DNA of 10,344 nucleotides, taken from positions 1-10,344 of the forward strand of contig JAABTR010000327.1 of NCBI GenBank assembly GCA_011389755.1, written 5' to 3'. A program made the translations under genes and the position numbers. Below the pieces are notes generated by a model. It searched no databases, was not told the origin of the DNA, and saw nothing but the letters and a program-made list of their open reading frames with translations. The DNA is from Deltaproteobacteria bacterium. Lineage in GTDB: Bacteria > Myxococcota_A > Polyangia > JAAYKL01. Shown here one piece after another: positions 5,376-10,344 of the stretch. The first letter of the stretch is position 1. Every line of letters starts with the position of its first letter.

Positions 5376-7664
5376 ATGCCTCCTGGCAACGCTCCGACCG
5401 TGCCGGAGGTCGATTGGCAGCTCACAGCGGTGGGCGGCTTGGATCTCGCAGCGATTATTATCTTGACGGTCGGCGCCGTCGGCGCGGCCATCTGGACGTG
5501 GCGCTCTTTGGATCCGGCCAAAAGCATGCGGCTGCGCGTGCTCATCACCGCCTTGCGCTCCTGCGTCCTCTGCGCCGCCCTCGGGTTGCTGCTTCAACCC
5601 ACGCTCAGGATCCGCCACATGAGACACACCCCCGCGCGCATCGCCGCCTTGGTGGATGTCTCGGGCTCCATGCAGCTGGGCAGCCCCTCCCGACTCGCCG
5701 GCATCGAAAAGCTCATCGAGCGCGGCCATGGAGAGCTCGCCGATTTTGCATCTCGCAACGAGATTATTTGGTACCGGTTCGCCTCTGGGCTCGAACGCGT
5801 CGAGAGCCTCGAAAGAGCCCTCGAACCTGGGAAAGACACCGCCCGGACCGATATCCTGGGGGCGCTCATTGAGCTCGGCCGCGACAACGAATCAGGCTCC
5901 CTCGACGCGGTGGTTGTGTTGAGCGACGGCGCGGACACCTCCTTGGACAAGGCAAACGAAGAGGCGTTCGACGTGGGCGCCGCTCAAAGGCTCGGCGCGC
6001 CCGTCAACACCGTGGCCGTCACCCATGCCCGCGAGCTCAAGGATCTGGCCATCGAGAGCGTCAGCTACGACAATTTCGCCTTCTCCCGTTCGGAGACCCC
6101 GCTCGTGGTCACCCTGCGCAGCACCGGTCTGCCCGATCGAGAGGTGGAGGCGTTCTTGTGGCAAGAGGGATCGATAGTGCGCCAAGAGAAGCTCCGGCTC
6201 GTCGGAGGCCGTGGTCGTCTCTCCTTTACAATCTTTCCGTCCTCGCTCGGCCGTCACGTGATGACGGTCACCGTCCCGCCCCCCCCCGAGGACCAGGTCC
6301 CCGAAAACAACACCGCCCACGTGAGCTTCGAGGTCATCCGAGACAAATTTCGAGTGCTCCACCTAGCGGGCAAGCCCTCCTGGGATCAGCGTTTTTTGCG
6401 CCAGACCCTGAGCAGCTGGCCGCGCATCGACCTCGTCTCGTTTTACGTGCTGCGCACCCCTTACCAGTCAAGCATTCAAGGCTCGGCGGGGATGTCGCTC
6501 ATCCCCTTCCCCACCGAAGATCTCTTCGAAGGCCACCTCGAAGAGTTCGATGTGGTGATCTTCCAGGACTTCGATCCCACCACCGTCAATGTCGACCAGT
6601 ACCTGGATCGTATCGCGAAGTTTGTAAAAGAAGGCGGGGCTCTTGTCCTCATGGGAGGCCAAAGCTCCTTCGATAGGCGCTCTTTTCCGAGCGCGGAGCT
6701 CGCCGCTCTGTTTCCGGTGGAGCTGCTCTCCGAAGAGGAGTCCGGCCCCAAATTGGTGGACGGCACGCCCTTTCGGCCGAACCTGACCGACTCCGGAAAA
6801 AGACACCCGCTCACGCGCATCGAGGACGATCCGGAAAAAAACGCTCAGACGTGGCGCTCGCTGGCCCGCCTCGACGGCTGGACCCGCGTGATCCGCTTGA
6901 CCCCCGGGGCCGTGAGCCTCGCGGAGCACCCCTTTGACCGCGCCGATGACGGCCCGGCACCCATCATCGCGGTGAGCAACGCCGGGGCGGGCCGCTCGCT
7001 GGCCATCGCGACCGATTCCACGTGGCGCTGGGCCTTCACCGGCCCAATGAACGGGGGCCCGCCCGAGGCCCACTTGCGCTTTTGGAAGCAGGCGATGTCC
7101 TGGCTCACCCGAGATCCCGAGCTGGACCGACTTCGGCTGCAGGTGCGCCCGAGCCCCGTTGTGAACAAAGACACCGCCACAATCGACGTCGAGCTGCTCG
7201 ACGACAGCTACGGGCCGATCGCCGGAGCCCCCATTTCCAGCCGCATCAGCTGGATTGACAAAGACGGCACAGAGCAAACCGAGCTCTTCGAGGGTCGCCT
7301 CGACGACCAAGGAAAGTACAGGCGCACGTGGCGCCCCAAGCACGAAGGCCCCCACAACATCTCAGTGGATGCCCAAAACGGCCGGATGTCCAAAACCAAG
7401 CGCTTCCTCGTTTTGAGCCGCGACCGGGAGGCTGGCTACCTCACCCCGGTGGAGAGCACTCTGAGACGGATCGCTGACGCCACGGGCGGCTTATATCAGC
7501 TCAATGCGCTGTCCTGGAAGAAGCTCGAGCGGCGCGGCGGCGAGACCGGCGAGATCCTGTCACGGCGTGACATCCACCTGTGGAACAATCCCTTGGCCTT
7601 CCTCTTCGTATTCGGCCTGCTCGCCGCCGACTGGCTCCTTCGCCGCCGGATCGGCGTCCTTTGA
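5376..7664 (+). CDS. membrane-anchored VWA protein with glutamine-amidotransferase-like domain
   Basis: Large membrane protein (762 residues) of the type found beside DUF4159, MoxR and DUF58 genes. The ATG at 5376 is chosen for its position one base after the upstream stop and for GAGGG (5363-5367) 8 nt upstream; the frame is open back to 5193, but that part lies inside the DUF4159 gene. Two N-terminal membrane helices (~24-42, ~53-73) are followed by a von Willebrand factor A domain with a complete metal-ion site: D94-V-S-G-S98, T158, and D184 in VVLSDGAD. A beta-sandwich segment follows (~225-320), then a GATase-1-like domain from F325 (FRVLHLAGKPSWDQRFLRQ) to ~590, with LVLMGGQSSF near 420-429 where true amidotransferases have the nucleophile region; no catalytic Cys is seen there. 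A second Ig-like segment (~590-690) precedes a final helix and a WLLRRR stop-transfer sequence (737-762). The likely role is a metal-dependent protein-interaction platform in the envelope. The substrate is unknown. Confidence 0.9.
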   Translation: MPPGNAPTVPEVDWQLTAVGGLDLAAIIILTVGAVGAAIWTWRSLDPAKSMRLRVLITALRSCVLCAALGLLLQPTLRIRHMRHTPARIAALVDVSGSMQLGSPSRLAGIEKLIERGHGELADFASRNEIIWYRFASGLERVESLERALEPGKDTARTDILGALIELGRDNESGSLDAVVVLSDGADTSLDKANEEAFDVGAAQRLGAPVNTVAVTHARELKDLAIESVSYDNFAFSRSETPLVVTLRSTGLPDREVEAFLWQEGSIVRQEKLRLVGGRGRLSFTIFPSSLGRHVMTVTVPPPPEDQVPENNTAHVSFEVIRDKFRVLHLAGKPSWDQRFLRQTLSSWPRIDLVSFYVLRTPYQSSIQGSAGMSLIPFPTEDLFEGHLEEFDVVIFQDFDPTTVNVDQYLDRIAKFVKEGGALVLMGGQSSFDRRSFPSAELAALFPVELLSEEESGPKLVDGTPFRPNLTDSGKRHPLTRIEDDPEKNAQTWRSLARLDGWTRVIRLTPGAVSLAEHPFDRADDGPAPIIAVSNAGAGRSLAIATDSTWRWAFTGPMNGGPPEAHLRFWKQAMSWLTRDPELDRLRLQVRPSPVVNKDTATIDVELLDDSYGPIAGAPISSRISWIDKDGTEQTELFEGRLDDQGKYRRTWRPKHEGPHNISVDAQNGRMSKTKRFLVLSRDREAGYLTPVESTLRRIADATGGLYQLNALSWKKLERRGGETGEILSRRDIHLWNNPLAFLFVFGLLAADWLLRRRIGVL

Positions 7665-7675
7665 TTTTTTGTTTT
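7641..7675 (+). terminator. possible intrinsic terminator of the DUF4159-VWA operon
   Basis: CGCCG (7641-7645) pairs with CGGCG (7652-7656) around a 6-nt loop, and a T-rich stretch follows (7657-7675, ending in six T, G, four T). The hairpin lies in the last codons of the VWA gene and the T-run fills the 11-nt gap before the convergent stop. The stem is short, and 8 nt separate it from the uninterrupted T-run, so efficiency is uncertain. Confidence 0.4.
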
Positions 7676-8443
7676 TCACCCGAAACGGAAAGAGAGCATG
7701 AGGCTCGTCGCGGCGCCGTTGAGCTCCCACACGAAGTGCCGATCGCGGACCTGGCGGAACCCGACGAGATGCACCGTCAGATCCACGTGCTCTCCCAAAA
7801 GAAATGCAAACCCCGCGAGCACCCGTGAGGAGAAAAACGGCTCGAGGGTCCAGGCAATGCCCAGATCCCACTCGATCGAAAAGAAAACGGGGCTGCCCGC
7901 TACCCGGACGTTGAACTTTTGAATGAGCTCCACCTCGAGATGCCGAAGCAGCAAATTTTCGTTGCGGGCCGTTGAAATCCCGGGCCATTCTTTGACCGGG
8001 CTGCCGGCCAGGGCCGCGCCCACCCCGACATCGTACCAAACCAGCCCCTGCGAGAGCCTGACCCCGAAAACACCACCGCCGGAAAACAGCGGCATCGGCC
8101 CGGAGGTTCTCCCTCCCCAGCTCCCGAGCATCAGCTCTGCCCCACCTCGGGCGGCCAAAAAAAATCGCCCAGGCACGACGGGCTTTCCCAGGGTTTCGGC
8201 TTGGGAGTCCTCGTCCGCGGCCCAGCCCGAATCACCCTCCGCGGCCGTGTACGGCGATGGCTCCGGCGCCACGGGGGCTTGTTGATTTTCGTTCTGGGAG
8301 ACCTCGTTTGCAGCCCAGCCCGGGTCACCCTCCGTGGGGTGTTGCTGCGCTCGCGCCCCGGGCGCGATCAGCATCGAGGCACAAAAAAATGCTGCGGCGA
8401 AGGAGCTTAAAAGAGTGGATGAGTTTCTATCGAGCATCGGCAC
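7676..8443 (-). CDS. predicted outer-membrane protein with duplicated N-terminal motif
   Basis: Secreted protein of about 255 residues, family not recognised. The GTG at 8443 is preferred because GGAG (8452-8455) lies 8 nt upstream; the ATG at 8437, two codons on, is an alternative with poorer spacing. Residues 1-32 form a Sec signal peptide ending ARA, cleaved before QQ. Residues 33-90 are a low-complexity linker in which EGDPGWAANEVSQ (38-50) recurs as EGDSGWAADEDSQ (69-81). From ~93 the protein has amphipathic strands typical of a small beta-barrel (FFLAARGGAELMLG, GGGVFGVRLSQ, WYDVGVGAALAG, VFFSIEWDLGIAWTL, VLAGFAFLLG, VDLTVHLVGFRQV) and ends LMLSFRFG, with Phe next to last. The frame stays open to 10342, but that extension is antisense to the repeat lipoprotein gene and is rejected. 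It converges on the VWA gene with an 11-nt gap. Confidence 0.8.
   Translation of the reverse strand: MPMLDRNSSTLLSSFAAAFFCASMLIAPGARAQQHPTEGDPGWAANEVSQNENQQAPVAPEPSPYTAAEGDSGWAADEDSQAETLGKPVVPGRFFLAARGGAELMLGSWGGRTSGPMPLFSGGGVFGVRLSQGLVWYDVGVGAALAGSPVKEWPGISTARNENLLLRHLEVELIQKFNVRVAGSPVFFSIEWDLGIAWTLEPFFSSRVLAGFAFLLGEHVDLTVHLVGFRQVRDRHFVWELNGAATSLMLSFRFG
8201..8332 (-). repeat. 93-nt-spaced duplicated segment within the OMP gene
   Basis: Two 39-nt segments, 8294-8332 and 8201-8239, encode EGDPGWAANEVSQ and EGDSGWAADEDSQ. They are spaced exactly 93 nt (31 codons) start to start. The DNA is also similar between copies, pointing to an in-frame tandem duplication in the periplasmic linker before the barrel. 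The intervening residues have diverged (Asn/Gln/Pro-rich). Confidence 0.7.
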
Positions 8444-8470
8444 GAGTTTAGCTCCGCTCAGGGCTTCGCG

Positions 8471-8483
8471 CCAAGTAACTTGG
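8471..8483. promoter_or_regulatory. perfect 13-nt palindrome upstream of the second OMP gene
   Basis: CCAAGTAACTTGG has two exact 6-nt arms around a single central A. It lies 28 nt upstream of the GTG start of the minus-strand OMP gene, in the shared intergenic region. The size and symmetry fit a dimeric repressor site. No promoter could be placed confidently relative to it. Confidence 0.4.
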
Positions 8484-8513
8484 ACCCCAATTCGCAGACA
8501 ACAAAAAAAACTT

Positions 8514-8553
8514 GAAACATTTCTATCCGATCGGAGCATGAAATATTTCGAAA
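8514..8553. promoter_or_regulatory. cluster of small palindromes in the OMP / repeat-lipoprotein intergenic region
   Basis: Within 40 nt lie GAAACATTTC (8514-8523), CCGATCGG (8527-8534), GAAATATTTC (8540-8549) and TTTCGAAA (8546-8553). The two GAAA-NN-TTTC elements are 26 nt apart start to start, about 2.5 helical turns. All but the first are perfect palindromes. They sit in the 283-nt region 8444-8726 between divergent envelope genes and look like a compound operator. The binding protein is unknown. Confidence 0.35.
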
Positions 8554-8646
8554 GACGAGAGACGAGTGTTATCGACCTATGTTTTTTCGAATCCCCCTGA
8601 TGAGCCTCGCCATGGAGCTCCGCGCCCCCCAAAAGCCAAGTAGTTT

Positions 8647-8674
8647 TTGCGAAACCCGATGTAAGCGGTATTTT
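8647..8674 (+). promoter_or_regulatory. putative promoter of the repeat lipoprotein gene
   Basis: TTGCGA (8647-8652) and TATTTT (8669-8674) are 16 nt apart, each matching four of six consensus bases. Transcription would begin near 8681, at the left arm of the stem-loop 8679-8710. The match is modest. It is proposed because it has acceptable spacing and lies upstream of a gene with a good ribosome-binding site. Confidence 0.3.
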
Positions 8675-8678
8675 TATG

Positions 8679-8710
8679 TCCTGTGCTTTTTTGTCACCCG
8701 GAGCACAGGA
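8679..8710 (+). other. inverted repeat in the leader of the repeat lipoprotein gene
   Basis: TCCTGTGCT (8679-8687) is the exact reverse complement of AGCACAGGA (8702-8710), with a 14-nt centre. G-T pairing could extend the stem by two more pairs. It ends 5 nt before the GGGAG ribosome-binding site (8716-8720) and begins about where transcription is predicted to start. It could be an operator in DNA or a leader hairpin in RNA. Confidence 0.45.
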
Positions 8711-8726
8711 AACCTGGGAGAACACG

Positions 8727-10344
8727 ATGAATAAAGGCTGTGCGGTTGAACTGAGAACCTGTTCGAGACAGTGGACGACTTTTTTTCTCACGTGGTTCAT
8801 GCTCAGCTTGGCCGGCTGCACCGTCGATTTTTCGAAATCTGACAACGTCAGCATCGTGAAGCAGCCAGGTGACAAAACCGACACGGACAAGGGCACCGCT
8901 ACCGGCACCTCGGATTCTGATTCCGACAAAGACCCAAACGCCGACCTGTGTCCGGATGATCCCGCCAAGACAGAACCGGGGCAGTGTGGCTGCGGCGTCG
9001 AAGACAAGGACGGCGATGGCGACGGGGTGGCCGACTGCATCGACGAATGCCCCTTGGACTCGAATAAGACAAAGCCGGGCATCTGCGGATGCAGCTTACG
9101 CGACGAAGACCAAGACGGCGACGGGGTTTTGGACTGCCTGGACGCCTGCCCGTCTGATCCTGAAAAAACCGAGCCGGGAAGCTGTGGGTGTGGAACTCCC
9201 GAAATAGATGACGACCACGATGGAATCCCCGACTGTTTGGACTTGTGCCCGGATGATGAATCCAAGACAGAACCGGGACAGTGCGGTTGCGGTGCCCCAG
9301 ACCAGGACAGCGATGGCGACGGGACCGCCGACTGCATCGACGAATGCGTGGATAGCCCGATTAAAACCAAGCCCGGACAGTGCGGCTGTGACACGCCGGA
9401 TACCGACAGCGACGGCGACGGGACCGCCGACTGCATCGACGGATGCCCCAAAGATCCGGGCAAGATAGAATCGGGGATCTGTGGATGCGGCACATCAGAC
9501 GGCGACACCGATCTCGACGGGACCCCAGACTGCTTGGAGGACTGCCCACGCGACCCCAACAAGCTCGAAGCCGGCATCTGCGGCTGTGGCACAGCGGACA
9601 TCGACAGCGACGGCGATGGGACCGCCGACTGCATCGACGGATGCCCCTCGGATTCCGCCAAATTCGCTCCCTTGATCTGTGGGTGTGGGGTGAGCGATGT
9701 CGACAGCGACGGCGATGGGACCGCCGACTGTGTCGACGGATGCCGGGACGATCCGGGCAAGGTGCTCCCGGGCCAGTGCGGCTGCGGCGCGCTCGAAACC
9801 GACTCAGATGGCGACACCGTCGCCGATTGTGTGGACCTTTGCCCGTCAGATCCCAATAAGTCCGCAGCGGGGCAGTGCGGCTGCGGCAATTTGGACACCG
9901 ACAGCGACGGCGATGGGACCGCCGACTGTGTCGACAGCTGCCCCAATGATCCGGAAAAAATAGAGCTGGGGATTTGCGGGTGTGGAACGTCCGACGTCAA
10001 CACCGATGGCGATGCTCTTGTAGACTGCAAAGAGGAATGCCCGCTCGATCCGGGCAAAACCGAGCCGGGGATCTGCGGCTGCGGGACAGCCGACACCGAC
10101 TCCGATGGCGACGGGACGGCCGACTGCAACGACAACTGCCCCTCGGACCCAAGCAAGCTCGAGCCGGGGATCTGCGGCTGCGGGACGGCCGACACCGACT
10201 CCGATGGCGACGGCACCGCCGACTGCAACGACCAGTGCTCCTCGGACCCAAACAAAACAAACCCGGGGCAGTGCGGCTGCGGCGTGCCCGACACCGACTC
10301 CGATGGGGACGGCACCGCCAACTGCAACGACAACTGCCCCACGG
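8727..10344 (+). CDS. Cys/Asp-rich TSP3-like repeat lipoprotein (3' partial)
   Basis: Surface or periplasmic lipoprotein with a long calcium-binding-type repeat region; 539 codons are visible and no stop is reached before the edge. The ATG at 8727 has GGGAG 6 nt upstream. Residues 1-30 are a lipoprotein signal (Arg in the n-region, then FFLTWFMLSLAGC) with C31 as lipidation site. Residues 32-74 are a Lys/Asp/Thr/Ser linker. From C75, 14 complete units of exactly 33 residues follow, plus the first three residues of a fifteenth. The typical unit is CPxDPxKxxPGxCGCG then xxDxDSDGDGxADCxDx. Four Cys (unit positions 1, 13, 15, 30) are invariant in all 14 units. The DxDSDGDG loop resembles the calcium-binding core of thrombospondin type 3 repeats, while the CGCG insertion differs from the animal repeat. 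The array probably forms a stiff, disulfide-bonded, calcium-dependent stalk; a C-terminal adhesin or sorting domain may lie beyond the window. Calcium binding and location are inferred from the family. Confidence 0.92.
   Translation, partial: MNKGCAVELRTCSRQWTTFFLTWFMLSLAGCTVDFSKSDNVSIVKQPGDKTDTDKGTATGTSDSDSDKDPNADLCPDDPAKTEPGQCGCGVEDKDGDGDGVADCIDECPLDSNKTKPGICGCSLRDEDQDGDGVLDCLDACPSDPEKTEPGSCGCGTPEIDDDHDGIPDCLDLCPDDESKTEPGQCGCGAPDQDSDGDGTADCIDECVDSPIKTKPGQCGCDTPDTDSDGDGTADCIDGCPKDPGKIESGICGCGTSDGDTDLDGTPDCLEDCPRDPNKLEAGICGCGTADIDSDGDGTADCIDGCPSDSAKFAPLICGCGVSDVDSDGDGTADCVDGCRDDPGKVLPGQCGCGALETDSDGDTVADCVDLCPSDPNKSAAGQCGCGNLDTDSDGDGTADCVDSCPNDPEKIELGICGCGTSDVNTDGDALVDCKEECPLDPGKTEPGICGCGTADTDSDGDGTADCNDNCPSDPSKLEPGICGCGTADTDSDGDGTADCNDQCSSDPNKTNPGQCGCGVPDTDSDGDGTANCNDNCPT
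8949..10334 (+). repeat. 14 tandem 99-bp coding repeats
   Basis: Unit n begins at 8949 + 99(n-1), and each begins with a Cys codon; the next partial unit begins at 10335. No unit gains or loses a codon. At DNA level the acidic loop has two dominant spellings. Units 7, 8 and 10 use GACAGCGACGGCGATGGG (units 4 and 5 nearly so), whereas units 12-14 use GACTCCGATGG followed by GCAACGAC after the Cys-coding TG. Units 12 and 13 are the most alike, suggesting recent duplication at the distal end. Units 3, 6 and 11 are the most diverged in the acidic loop. Confidence 0.95.

Noticed and set aside
4664..5548. Minus-strand open frame of 294 codons
   Set aside because: Antisense to the DUF4159 gene and the start of the VWA gene, both supported by family motifs.
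6468..7355. Minus-strand open frame of 295 codons
   Set aside because: Antisense to the GATase-like part of the VWA gene; its length reflects high GC content and codon bias.
8949..10334. CRISPR-like or satellite-like regular spacing
   Set aside because: The 99-bp period is in frame, encodes conserved Cys and Asp residues throughout, and lacks the identical-repeat/unique-spacer pattern of CRISPR.
8444..10342. N-terminal extension of the minus-strand OMP frame into a Ser/Pro/Gln-rich 33-residue repeat protein
   Set aside because: It mirrors the plus-strand TSP3-like repeats, which have a lipoprotein signal, a ribosome-binding site and invariant Cys. The OMP has its own ribosome-binding site and signal peptide at 8443.

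Overview
The window reads as a GC-rich Gram-negative chromosome segment devoted almost entirely to the cell envelope. Lipoprotein signal peptides, a Tat signal, two predicted outer-membrane beta-barrels and a Cys/Asp-rich repeat lipoprotein of the thrombospondin type 3 (TSP3) kind suggest a deltaproteobacterial-type lineage such as Myxococcota or Bradymonadota. That placement is inference from gene content; no rRNA or other marker gene is present.

Layout from left to right. 2-1807 (+): 3' part of a PAS-PAS-histidine kinase-receiver hybrid whose phosphoacceptor histidine position reads Asn. 1809-2927 (-): ApbE-type FAD:protein FMN transferase lipoprotein. 3074-3787 (+): DsbA-like thioredoxin-fold lipoprotein with a CPHC site. 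3795-4490 (-): predicted beta-barrel outer-membrane protein. 4592-5374 and 5376-7664 (+): a tightly coupled pair, a Tat-exported DUF4159 protein followed by a membrane-anchored VWA protein with a glutamine-amidotransferase-like domain. 7676-8443 (-): second predicted outer-membrane protein. 8727 to beyond the right edge (+): a lipoprotein with at least 14 exact 33-residue repeats, each with four Cys and an acidic DxDSDGDG-like loop.

Transcription units alternate strictly in direction. Convergent neighbours are only 1, 7 and 11 nt apart, and divergent neighbours share intergenic regions of 146, 101 and 283 nt that hold promoter-like boxes and several palindromes. No RNA genes, insertion sequences, CRISPR arrays or phage genes were seen. 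No stretch over 300 nt lacks a gene.

The exported genes fit one theme, envelope biogenesis and surface display. The repeat lipoprotein carries 56 Cys in 14 units and would need an oxidative folding system; the DsbA-like lipoprotein is a plausible but unproven candidate. The DUF4159-VWA pair resembles part of the MoxR/DUF58/VWA/DUF4159 gene sets of other bacteria, here without MoxR or DUF58 alongside. The most unusual items are the His-to-Asn kinase, the invariant-length repeat array, and the paired regulatory sites between divergent genes.
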